DNA from: a virus
DNA length: 42,379 nucleotides
IMG/VR virus record: IMGVR_UViG_3300048590_000401
Span: 1-42,379 of that record
Strand: one strand, 5' to 3'
How positions within the stretch are numbered: position 1 is the first letter of the stretch; each line of letters begins with the position of its first letter. Shown piece by piece: positions 1-5,754 of the stretch. Both the position numbers and the translations under genes were made by a program. Below the pieces are notes generated by a model, which saw nothing but the letters and a program-made list of their open reading frames with translations, was not told the origin of the DNA and did not search any database.

Positions 1-2
1 AC

Positions 3-77
3 GCTGGCAAGGACCCCAAACACTGGACGATACTCGACGCCCAAGGGGAGGTCCTTTCCGAAGGGGAAAATACTTGA
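3..77 (+). CDS. C-terminal end of an unidentified upstream protein (partial)
   Basis: A reading frame enters from the left edge and ends at TGA after 24 codons. Residues such as KHWTILDAQGEVLSEG read like an ordinary protein end, but too little is present to name it. Its stop codon lies inside the TTGACA box of the promoter that follows, the same arrangement as at 13247-13252. A second frame is also open from base 1 and runs into the small gene at 109, so the assignment is not certain. Confidence 0.45.
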   Translation, partial: AGKDPKHWTILDAQGEVLSEGENT

Positions 78-102
78 CAAACTGGCGAGCGCGTGGCAGA
101 AT
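74..102 (+). promoter_or_regulatory. Early-type sigma70 promoter 1 (leaderless class)
   Basis: TTGACA (74-79), a 17-bp spacer AACTGGCGAGCGCGTGG, then CAGAAT (97-102). It is almost identical to the promoter at 21862-21890. The ATG of the next small gene lies six bases after the -10 box, so the transcript should begin at or next to the start codon (inference). Confidence 0.75.
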
Positions 103-108
103 GGGTCT

Positions 109-213
109 ATGAAGCGCTTCCTGATTGACGTCGCAAATGCAGTGTCTTCGACGATCTTCAACGTCTGGGTACTGCTGACGGTCCTCTTCATCGCCCATTG
201 GAGCTTCCTGTGA
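109..213 (+). CDS. Small single-pass membrane protein, 34 aa
   Basis: This short gene starts at the first ATG after the early-type promoter and encodes 34 residues. The first half is weakly charged (MKRFLIDVANA). The second half is one hydrophobic stretch (TIFNVWVLLTVLFIAHW), which predicts one membrane-spanning helix. No Shine-Dalgarno site is visible, and the ATG would be at about +1 of the transcript, so leaderless translation is likely. Its stop overlaps the GTG start of the next gene. The frame is also open upstream to the window edge, so it could be the tail of a longer protein. Function is not recognised; small phage membrane peptides often act on host membranes or exclude other phages, but nothing here proves that. 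Confidence 0.5.
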   Translation: MKRFLIDVANAVSSTIFNVWVLLTVLFIAHWSFL

Positions 214-458
214 ACATCGACAAGCACATTCTCAAGAACAACGAGGGTTCCAAGGTTTCCCTGTTTTATCGAATGAAGGCCGCCGTCTGTGTTCTCATGG
301 GCTGGCACACTCAGATCGCCCTCCACGACGGGGTGTTGGTGGCCCACGCCGGGTTCATTGGACGCCGGACCATCGAAGGGAAATTCGTCGCGGGCATTCG
401 GGTGGCCCGGGGTCTGCGGGACTGGGCCTATGAGAGCTACTGGGTGAGGTCGCTGTGA
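210..458 (+). CDS. Hypothetical protein, 82 aa
   Basis: The GTG start overlaps the TGA of the preceding gene, and GGAG lies seven bases upstream. An in-frame ATG at 198 would give four more residues but has no ribosome site. The protein starts MNIDKHILKNNEG. It has a moderately hydrophobic centre (MKAAVCVLMGWHTQIALHDGVLVAHAGFIG) and a C-terminus rich in Arg and aromatic residues (RVARGLRDWAYESYW). I recognise no family. The overlapping junctions on both sides suggest translational coupling in a small operon driven from promoter 1. Confidence 0.6.
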   Translation: MNIDKHILKNNEGSKVSLFYRMKAAVCVLMGWHTQIALHDGVLVAHAGFIGRRTIEGKFVAGIRVARGLRDWAYESYWVRSL

Positions 459-673
459 GCGCCCGCGATCTTCGTATCGTCCCGGACCTCGGCAGCATCG
501 AGGAGAAAGCCTGTAAGATCGCGGGGTACGACAACCCTGCCCTTCAAGCAAAGCTGGATCGAGCCAAGAAGATGATGGGGCGCAAACACTGTCTCCACCC
601 CAAGACCACCGCGACCCTGGAGAACGACGTCCTCGGGACTTGGAAGGCTAAGCAGGTCGTTAAGAAGGCTTGA
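455..673 (+). CDS. Hypothetical protein, 72 aa, basic
   Basis: Starts at a GTG overlapping the TGA of the gene before (GTGA junction). The 72-residue product is largely helical in character and Lys/Arg-rich toward the C-terminus (KLDRAKKMMGRKHC, WKAKQVVKKA), which would suit nucleic-acid binding or a protein-protein adaptor. No motif identifies a family. It is the last gene of the small cluster before a late-type promoter candidate at 694-699. Confidence 0.6.
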   Translation: MSARDLRIVPDLGSIEEKACKIAGYDNPALQAKLDRAKKMMGRKHCLHPKTTATLENDVLGTWKAKQVVKKA

Positions 674-693
674 TCGGCAAAGGGTAGTGCAGG

Positions 694-699
694 TAACAT
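694..699 (+). promoter_or_regulatory. Late promoter candidate, -10-like TAACAT
   Basis: GGTAACATC ends 29 bases before the ATG at 728. It matches the GTANNAT motif found at a similar distance before seven other, mostly virion, genes. No good -35 box is visible. Assigned by comparison within the window only. Confidence 0.35.
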
Positions 700-727
700 C
701 AGGCACACCCCTGCAAAGGAAGCCCCC

Positions 728-1057
728 ATGTCCGCGACCACCCTGCTGACCAATCATTTCGCTCCGGCGTGGAAGTGTTACGACACCGCTGCCGCCGTTC
801 AAGGAGCGGACGCCAATGAGTCGGCACTGATCGAATTCCCGGCGTACATTCAGATGGAGACCCCTGTTGGCAGCAACACGCTGACCATCTACGCCAAGGT
901 TCATGCGGATGCTCCGTGGACCATCGTGGGCACTGGTTACACGTCGGCAAACACCAATCCGCTGGTGTCCTTTGCGGTTCCCCCGAATTTCGCCAAGATC
1001 GTGCGCAGCGGGGCCACGAGCGCCGCCAAGGCGTGGGCGCAACGCGCTACTCCGTAA
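728..1057 (+). CDS. Small beta-rich protein, possible virion component, 109 aa
   Basis: ATG start preceded by AAAGGA with good spacing. The product is acidic to neutral, rich in Ala, Thr, Val and Ser, with alternating hydrophobic patterns typical of beta structure (FPAYIQMETPVGSNTLTIYAKV, VSFAVPPNFAKIV). It resembles in style the small protein at 23038, another Thr/Ala-rich beta protein among the head genes, and both have the same late-type promoter candidate. A minor structural or decoration role is a guess from composition, context and promoter class; no family is recognised. Confidence 0.6.
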   Translation: MSATTLLTNHFAPAWKCYDTAAAVQGADANESALIEFPAYIQMETPVGSNTLTIYAKVHADAPWTIVGTGYTSANTNPLVSFAVPPNFAKIVRSGATSAAKAWAQRATP

Positions 1058-1120
1058 TTTAGGCGCATAACCCGCTGTTCTGCCTTACGATTCTTTGCTT
1101 TAAGGGCTGTGGATAAGTAA

Positions 1121-1147
1121 ACTCCGGGCTGTCGTAGCCTCCGGAGT
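1121..1147 (+). promoter_or_regulatory. Inverted repeat that can hide the ribosome site of the phosphoesterase gene
   Basis: ACTCCGG (1121-1127) and CCGGAGT (1141-1147) form a perfect 7-bp stem around a 13-base loop. The right arm contains the GGAG Shine-Dalgarno of the ATG at 1153. The stem would block ribosome binding unless opened, or could act as a weak terminator. The loop contains GTAGCCT, similar to the late -10 motif. Confidence 0.45.
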
Positions 1148-1152
1148 CCTAG

Positions 1153-2433
1153 ATGAAGCGTATTCCGCCCAAGTTGCTGGTCGCGGTTTATAACAACACC
1201 AAGGCTTACCCTGACCTAGACGACGTAGCAAAACGCCTCAAGATCACGCCGCGCCGGCTCCTGAAGGAGTTGGCCGCGCTCAGTGATCAACACCGTAAAC
1301 ACCTCAGTGGCCGGAACCTACCGGCCATTCCCATTTCTGAGGGTGCGTTGGACAAGGAGAGCGGCCCCTGGACTAAGGAGCAGTGCATTGCCGAACTTTT
1401 GAGAGTTGTGAACCTGGATTTGGAGAAGGTGGTCAACCGAAACTACTTTCGAGTTCACGGGAGGATCAGGGAGTCCGTTTGGAACCAGCACTTCGGCACC
1501 TTCCTCGAATTCAAGCGTCAGGCCAACATCACCCTTAGCCGGTCTCAGCACAAGCTGGAACGGGAGATAGCCAAACACGCCTCGGTAGACCACTACCGGA
1601 ACATTTCTGTCGAGCGGCAGGACTGGGGTGACAAGTACCAACGGCCTATGTTCAAGCGCTTCAAGACGGCTCTGATCTTCAGTGATATCCACGACAAGGA
1701 AGTTGACCGCTTCTACAAGCGAGTTCTTCACGATACCAACCGGCGGCTTCAGAGCGACTACCTGATTCTCGGTGGTGATGGGTTGGACCTCCCGGAGTTT
1801 GGGAAGTACACAGTGGACCCCCGAGAGTGGGATGTCACCGGGCGCATTAGTTACATGATGCACGAGTTCATCAAACCCCTCCGCAACGACAACCCGAAGG
1901 CTCAGTTCGACTGGATCGAAGGCAATCACGAGGCTCGGCTGATCCGTCATCTGGCTGATGCCAGCCCGGCAATGCGGGCCATTTTGGCGGACCTCCACGG
2001 TATGACCGTACAGAGGCTGTTCGGTCTTGACACCTACGAGATCAATTACATTGCTCGGGCGGACCTAGCGGCGTGGACCGTTCGGGACCACAAGAAGGAA
2101 CTCGCCAGCAACTACAAGATTTACGAACAGCAGATGGTGGTCCACCACTACCCCTACGCCCAGAAGATGGGCATGCCCGGGGTCAATGGCCACAACCACA
2201 AGCATCAGGTGTGGCCGCATTACAGCCCCTTGTACGGTCCCTATGAGTGGCATCAGCTTGGCTGCGGCCACAAGCGCAGCGCCACCTTCTGTGAGGGGGA
2301 GTTTTGGGGGTTGGGCTTCATGATCGCCCACATGGATACCAAGTCCAAGACCACGAATTTCGAGTATGTGCCTATCACTGACCACGCGGTGGTGGGGGGC
2401 AAGTGGTATACCCGAGAGGACTCCGAGCGGTAG
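1153..2433 (+). CDS. Calcineurin-like metallophosphoesterase with N-terminal DNA-binding-like region
   Basis: The product has 426 residues. The two-metal phosphoesterase signature is complete and in order: SDIHD (177-181), GGDGLD (207-212), GNHE (257-260), VVHH (about 329-332) and GHNHKH (346-351). Such enzymes hydrolyse phosphodiesters or phosphomonoesters of nucleotides, nucleic acids or proteins. The first 130 residues are extra. Residues 20-45 look like a helix-turn-helix (LDDVAKRLKITPRRLLKEL), and residues 73-125 (WTKEQCIAELLRV and later FGTFLEFKRQANI) resemble the homing-endonuclease-associated repeat. A DNA-directed nuclease or phosphatase is therefore plausible (inference). GGAG six bases before the ATG supports the start and lies within a hairpin. 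The gene ends one base before a copy of the 14-bp repeat. Confidence 0.85.
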   Translation: MKRIPPKLLVAVYNNTKAYPDLDDVAKRLKITPRRLLKELAALSDQHRKHLSGRNLPAIPISEGALDKESGPWTKEQCIAELLRVVNLDLEKVVNRNYFRVHGRIRESVWNQHFGTFLEFKRQANITLSRSQHKLEREIAKHASVDHYRNISVERQDWGDKYQRPMFKRFKTALIFSDIHDKEVDRFYKRVLHDTNRRLQSDYLILGGDGLDLPEFGKYTVDPREWDVTGRISYMMHEFIKPLRNDNPKAQFDWIEGNHEARLIRHLADASPAMRAILADLHGMTVQRLFGLDTYEINYIARADLAAWTVRDHKKELASNYKIYEQQMVVHHYPYAQKMGMPGVNGHNHKHQVWPHYSPLYGPYEWHQLGCGHKRSATFCEGEFWGLGFMIAHMDTKSKTTNFEYVPITDHAVVGGKWYTREDSER

Positions 2434-2434
2434 A

Positions 2435-2448
2435 TGCAATCAATTGCA
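2435..2448 (+). repeat. 14-bp dispersed near-palindrome, copy 1
   Basis: TGCAATCAATTGCA; arms TGCAAT/ATTGCA around CA, extended here to ATGCAAT/ATTGCAT. It lies between the phosphoesterase stop codon and the early-type promoter, ending 12 bases before the TTGACA box. Confidence 0.9.
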
Positions 2449-2460
2449 TAAAGAAAGTGC

Positions 2461-2489
2461 TTGACAAACCGCGCGGGACGCGGGATAAT
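2461..2489 (+). promoter_or_regulatory. Early-type sigma70 promoter 2
   Basis: TTGACA (2461-2466), 17-bp spacer AACCGCGCGGGACGCGG, GATAAT (2484-2489). A 46-bp stretch around it is repeated with one mismatch at 4324-4370. The leader contains a GCCGG/CCGGC hairpin (about 2498-2512) and ends in the conserved AAGGGAGTG ribosome site before the ATG at 2531. Confidence 0.85.
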
Positions 2490-2530
2490 TGAATCATGCC
2501 GGAAGTACCGGCCTCAAGGGAGTGAGCCAG

Positions 2531-2803
2531 ATGAAAACCGATTACTCGCAGGGTGACAAGGAAGTCACCTATGCCGTGGAGTTCCTGCAATTCGGGTACT
2601 TCCAGCCGGGTCCCACAGGTCCGGTGGGCGAGTGGTGGTCGGTCTACAACCGCGAGAAGGACCCGACCGCCGTGGTGGACGATCCGGCGGTGTTCACTTC
2701 GCTCGCCGAGGCCTGCGCCTTCGAGGACTCCCTCACCGATCCCATCCTCAACACTCGCGTGGTTCGTGTGACCCGCGAGGCCATCAATCGGGAGGTCGCA
2801 TGA
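2531..2803 (+). CDS. Hypothetical protein, 90 aa
   Basis: I chose the ATG five to seven bases downstream of the conserved AAGGGAGTG leader. An earlier in-frame ATG at 2489 overlaps the promoter -10 box and cannot be translated from it. The product is acidic and aromatic (AVEFLQFGYFQPGPTGPVGEWWSVY), with a helical middle (FTSLAEACAFEDSL). It has the look of small phage early proteins, but no family is recognised. Its stop overlaps the ATG of the following gene (ATGA), so the two are probably translated together. Confidence 0.65.
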   Translation: MKTDYSQGDKEVTYAVEFLQFGYFQPGPTGPVGEWWSVYNREKDPTAVVDDPAVFTSLAEACAFEDSLTDPILNTRVVRVTREAINREVA

Positions 2804-3129
2804 ACCACTATGGCGTAAACGAAACGAACCCAGTCACCCTGGGCTACCATGACGAAGAGGTTGTGGGGTTTGTGGATTGGGCTGACAAACGGCTGGCCAA
2901 GATCGAGCGTCTGCGGTTGGTCTCGGACCCCGGCTTCCCGTTCTGGGATGTCAGCTACTGCTACGGACGCCTCAAGACCGGGGGGAAGGTGTCCGTGCAG
3001 GTCCCGTTTTCTGGGCCGGCGATGCTTCCGAAGCGGGCATTGCAGAAGACAATCCTCTTCTGGGCCAAGAAGGAAGGGGTATACGCCAAGGGCCTCGGCA
3101 TCTTCAACGCCATCAGCACGCTGAACTAA
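2800..3129 (+). CDS. Hypothetical protein, 109 aa
   Basis: Starts at an ATG overlapping the preceding TGA, with GGGAGG at ideal distance. The 109-residue product has an acidic first half (YHDEEVVGFVDWADKRLAKIERL) and a basic C-terminal part (PKRALQKTILFWAKKEGVYAKGLG). The segment FPFWDVSYCYGRLKTGGKVSVQVPF suggests a small alpha/beta domain. No catalytic motif or known family is visible. It sits in the promoter 2 operon of small early-type genes. Confidence 0.65.
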   Translation: MNHYGVNETNPVTLGYHDEEVVGFVDWADKRLAKIERLRLVSDPGFPFWDVSYCYGRLKTGGKVSVQVPFSGPAMLPKRALQKTILFWAKKEGVYAKGLGIFNAISTLN

Positions 3130-3130
3130 C

Positions 3131-3343
3131 ATGGCCTACTCCTATCAGGTCATCGAGACCACCAGCGGCTACAAGAGTCGTCGCATCATCACCGACGACC
3201 AGACGATTCCGCGCTTCGGCGTTCCTGCTGAGATGATCACTCGGGAACAGGCGGAGAAGCTGATCGCCATGTTCAACGAGACCGGCGCGTGGATGTCCGA
3301 GACGTCCTTCAAGAATCGTTCGTGGCGGTATACCCTTCTGTGA
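3131..3343 (+). CDS. Hypothetical protein, 70 aa
   Basis: The ATG is one base after the stop of the preceding gene and has no strong ribosome site, so translation is probably coupled. The product begins with a short beta-like segment (YSYQVIETTSGYKSRRIITDD), followed by one helix (TREQAEKLIAMFNETG) and an aromatic/basic tail (SFKNRSWRYTLL). It contains no recognised motif. Part of the promoter 2 operon. Confidence 0.6.
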   Translation: MAYSYQVIETTSGYKSRRIITDDQTIPRFGVPAEMITREQAEKLIAMFNETGAWMSETSFKNRSWRYTLL

Positions 3344-3362
3344 CCTGTGAAAAGGCGAACAA

Positions 3363-4322
3363 GTGAACCAACGCCCTCAATACATGTCGGCCCACGCCCT
3401 CCAAGATTGGAAGGCGATCAAGCCCAAGATCGAGAGGTATTTCGCCAATCTGGATGAACGCCAGAAATGCAAGTACATGGAACAGGTTACAGAAGTGGCC
3501 CAGAAATTCCTGTTGCCCGACAATGGACTGTACTTCGACGACAGGGATGTGGACAACTACGTGGGGGATTTTCACCTGCCGTTCCGCCACGTCGCCTGCG
3601 AGTTCAGTTGCGACGACAGCTACGGCGAGGTAGACAAGATAATCGTCGTCGCCGGGGAGATGTCCGTGGATTCACGGAATGGCGACGCGATGACGGCTAT
3701 CTCTACGGTGGATGGGCGGGATTTTGATCACCAAGGTCAGAAGGTGGCCGCCATCTTCGTCTGGATGCACGCCAGTGGCGCGGGCTTGGCGGATTGGATA
3801 CCAATTCCCATGATGGCGGTGTTGGAGTACTCCCCTATCGGGACTTTACGCGGTCAGGGCAAGTTCGACCCCCACTACCACATGTGGGGCAAGGGTTGGG
3901 CCGAGGCCATCATCAAGGGTACGAAAGCCGACCCCACGTTGGTGCGGCAGTTGATGGCCTCCTGCCTCCAAGACGGCATTCTCGTGTTGCTTCAGATGTG
4001 TTCGGTACTGAACTGCTCCAATGTGCGCCATGAGGAGATCAGGGAGCCGAAGTTCATCAATATGAAACGCGCGGCCAAGGGAAAGCCCAAGCTCGATGCC
4101 TACCGCATCCTCACCGTGGACGACGGTGAGAAGGTCCGCCACGAGGGAGAGCGTTCGGATGCTGGTTGGACGGGCGTTCACCGCCGTCAGCACGTGCGTC
4201 GCGGGCACATCCGTCGTTACCAGACCGGCCGGTGCATTTGGATCAACCAGATGGTGGTTGGACGAGCGGAGTTCGGGAAGCTCGACAAGGATTACAAATT
4301 GAGGAAGACACGACACCGATGA
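3363..4322 (+). CDS. Hypothetical protein, 319 aa, with basic C-terminal HRR/RRG module
   Basis: Starts at GTG (MNQRPQYMSAH). A later in-frame ATG (residue 8) is an alternative start. The first 200 residues form an alpha/beta region with many acidic and aromatic residues (LYFDDRDVDNYVGDFHLPFRHVACEF). The last 60 residues are strongly basic and carry a pattern I associate with uncharacterised phage proteins: WTGVHRRQHVRRGHIRRY, then RCIWINQMVVGR. This end could bind nucleic acid. I cannot assign a reaction. The gene ends at an ATGA junction with a 15-codon open frame that is really the next promoter. Confidence 0.65.
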   Translation: MNQRPQYMSAHALQDWKAIKPKIERYFANLDERQKCKYMEQVTEVAQKFLLPDNGLYFDDRDVDNYVGDFHLPFRHVACEFSCDDSYGEVDKIIVVAGEMSVDSRNGDAMTAISTVDGRDFDHQGQKVAAIFVWMHASGAGLADWIPIPMMAVLEYSPIGTLRGQGKFDPHYHMWGKGWAEAIIKGTKADPTLVRQLMASCLQDGILVLLQMCSVLNCSNVRHEEIREPKFINMKRAAKGKPKLDAYRILTVDDGEKVRHEGERSDAGWTGVHRRQHVRRGHIRRYQTGRCIWINQMVVGRAEFGKLDKDYKLRKTRHR

Positions 4323-4334
4323 CGAAGAAAGTGC

Positions 4335-4363
4335 TTGACAAACCGCGCGGGACGCGGCATAAT
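4335..4363 (+). promoter_or_regulatory. Early-type sigma70 promoter 3
   Basis: TTGACA (4335-4340), the same 17-bp spacer as promoter 2, and CATAAT (4358-4363). The surrounding 46 bp duplicate 2450-2497 with a single change in the -10 box. The leader ends AAGGGAGTGGAAG before the ATG at 4407. Confidence 0.85.
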
Positions 4364-4406
4364 TGAATCATACGGTCGAACATGATCGAAACCAAGGGAG
4401 TGGAAG

Positions 4407-4607
4407 ATGAGCCGGGTCCGTGAAGCAGCGACGCAGATCATCGAAGACGCGATCAAGGGTGGTGATGGCCGCACGACCGCCACGATGTTGCGTAAGCGCT
4501 TCAACGTCGCTGGCTTCCCCACTGCCGACAACCACGGAGTCTGCCGCCTTGCGGTGACTCTCGGGTTTCTCGTCCACGGACGTATCATCGTCAAGGGAGC
4601 CAAGTAA
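4407..4607 (+). CDS. Hypothetical protein, 66 aa, winged-helix-like
   Basis: The ATG follows the conserved AAGGGAGTG ribosome site by four bases. The 66 residues are helix (VREAATQIIEDAIKG), turn, helix (TTATMLRKRFNVAG), helix (NHGVCRLAVTLGFL), then a beta-hairpin-like end (VHGRIIVKGAK). This order fits a small winged helix-turn-helix, so a phage transcription regulator is possible. That is inference from pattern only. The TAATG junction couples it to the SWIM protein downstream. Confidence 0.6.
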   Translation: MSRVREAATQIIEDAIKGGDGRTTATMLRKRFNVAGFPTADNHGVCRLAVTLGFLVHGRIIVKGAK

Positions 4608-4801
4608 TGGCCGAACTTCTGAACGTCGAACGCACCCGCCGCAACAGTGCCATGACCACCATCGCCACGGTGCGCAGCGAGAGCAACCCCAACATCACGT
4701 ACCGCGTGGACCTCATCAAGGGCGAGTGCTCTTGCCCCGGTTGGACCATGCACTTCCCGCGTCGGCCCTGCAAGCACCTGCGTCAGATGGGCTTCAAGTG
4801 A
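4607..4801 (+). CDS. SWIM-type zinc-finger miniprotein, 64 aa
   Basis: The start ATG overlaps the TAA of the previous gene. The C-terminal half contains the SWIM zinc-binding pattern CxC...CxH: C41, C43, C55 and H57 in CSCPGWTMHFPRRPCKHL. SWIM fingers are known in transposase, helicase, kinase and ubiquitin-ligase families, where they bind DNA or protein. Here the finger makes up nearly the whole protein. The N-terminal half (VERTRRNSAMTTIATVRSES, then ITYRVDLIKGE) matches the beta strands that normally precede the finger. A free-standing DNA- or protein-binding adaptor is the best guess. Confidence 0.75.
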   Translation: MAELLNVERTRRNSAMTTIATVRSESNPNITYRVDLIKGECSCPGWTMHFPRRPCKHLRQMGFK

Positions 4802-4819
4802 GTCACTAAAGGAATGGGA

Positions 4820-5341
4820 ATGAACGCCTTCGACATCACCTGCGGCAAGATTCTCGTCAGCGATCCCTGCTACTCGCCGGGGACGTGTGGTACGGTGACC
4901 ATCGACAATGTGAAGAACGGTCGGTGGCACGCCGAGACCCACCTCAGCGACGAAGGTTCGTGGGGCAAGCGAGTCAGCGCCCTCGTCGCCACCCACGGCC
5001 AAGGGGCTGTGGACCTCGATGACCACAGGTGGGAAGTCGTGGGCAACGCCGGGGTGGACAGCGGCCAGTGCGGCATCTGGGACAAGGAGGCCTACGGCCT
5101 CAACCAAGGCGGGGACTTCGACGACGAGCGCTCGTTCTACGGCCGTGTGTGTCACGGGACCTCCGTCGAGCCGCAGATGATCGCCACCGAGTTGTTCGGT
5201 GTCGCCAGTTCCTCGGGCTTTGGCGACGGCGGCTACGAGGTCTACGCCATCCGCGTGAACGACGAGTGCCTAGCCGTGAAGATCGTGTACATCGGCGAGG
5301 AAGAGTACCTCGACGTCGAGGACGACGGCGACAACATCTGA
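4820..5341 (+). CDS. Hypothetical protein, 173 aa, DUF4241-like features
   Basis: I chose the second ATG because AAAGGA (4808-4813) is spaced correctly for it; the ATG at 4814 abuts that site. The protein opens FDITCGKILVSDPCYSPG and ends with a segment containing SSGFGDGGYEVYAIRVNDECLAVKI. This combination of an early SDPCY motif and a late GFGDGxYxVY motif is what I recall from uncharacterised DUF4241-type proteins of bacteria and phages. The tail is very acidic (EEEYLDVEDDGDN). No reaction is known to me. Its stop codon ends at the base just before a copy of the 14-bp repeat. Confidence 0.6.
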   Translation: MNAFDITCGKILVSDPCYSPGTCGTVTIDNVKNGRWHAETHLSDEGSWGKRVSALVATHGQGAVDLDDHRWEVVGNAGVDSGQCGIWDKEAYGLNQGGDFDDERSFYGRVCHGTSVEPQMIATELFGVASSSGFGDGGYEVYAIRVNDECLAVKIVYIGEEEYLDVEDDGDNI

Positions 5342-5355
5342 TGCAATCAATTGCA
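5342..5355 (+). repeat. 14-bp dispersed near-palindrome, copy 2
   Basis: TGCAATCAATTGCA, extended to ATGCAAT/ATTGCAT. It fills the junction between two genes exactly: the preceding stop codon ends at 5341, and the last base of the repeat is the A of the next ATG. It therefore occupies the place of a ribosome-binding site. Confidence 0.9.
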
Positions 5356-5579
5356 TGGCGCTGACCGTCCTCAAGAAGCCGGTGAAGCTGTTGGTGGTGG
5401 ATTACCACCACCGGCACGGGAGTTCGATTTACGCGGCGTGGGTGCCCTTGGGTTTCGATCCCGACGCCGACTGGATCAACGAGAACCTACTGGACGGAGA
5501 ATTCGAGCCGTACAGGGAAGACGAGTGGCTGGGTGTCGAGTGCTACGCTGTCAAGAACATTCCGAATTTCGAGTCGTAA
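5355..5579 (+). CDS. Hypothetical protein, 74 aa
   Basis: The ATG begins on the last base of repeat copy 2, and no Shine-Dalgarno is visible, so translation probably depends on coupling with the gene before. The product starts with a hydrophobic/basic strand (MALTVLKKPVKLLVVDYHHRHG), followed by an acidic region (DPDADWINENLLDGEFEPYREDEW). It looks like a small alpha/beta protein without a recognisable motif. The start could also lie a little downstream (GTG codons near 5380-5400). Confidence 0.55.
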   Translation: MALTVLKKPVKLLVVDYHHRHGSSIYAAWVPLGFDPDADWINENLLDGEFEPYREDEWLGVECYAVKNIPNFES

Positions 5580-5630
5580 CCGGTCAAGGTGGGCCACCGC
5601 AAAGTGCCTGCCGCTGAGAGGAGAGCCAAT

Positions 5631-5705
5631 ATGGCCACCAAAACCGCTCCGAAGCGCCCCGTCAAGACGGCCAGCGCCCCGAAGAAGGCCTCGCAAGGCC
5701 GCTGA
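5631..5705 (+). CDS. Tiny Lys/Ala/Pro-rich peptide, 24 aa
   Basis: The 24-codon frame has an excellent ribosome site (GAGAGGAG) eight bases before its ATG. It encodes a strongly basic peptide made mainly of Ala, Lys, Pro, Thr and Ser (MATKTAPKRPVKT and so on), like the C-terminal tails of histone H1 or bacterial HU-like proteins. It could bind nucleic acid or be a broken remnant of a longer histone-like protein. The region between it and the next gene is 49 bases with no other feature. Confidence 0.5.
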   Translation: MATKTAPKRPVKTASAPKKASQGR

Positions 5706-5754
5706 CCGGATAGGGAGGTCTTCACGACTCCCCATCCCAACTATTCTGGATACC

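Noticed and set aside
4319-4366. 15-codon open frame MTKKVLDKPRGTRHN
   Set aside because: It is formed entirely by the early-type promoter sequence and lacks a ribosome site of its own beyond the overlap with the preceding stop.
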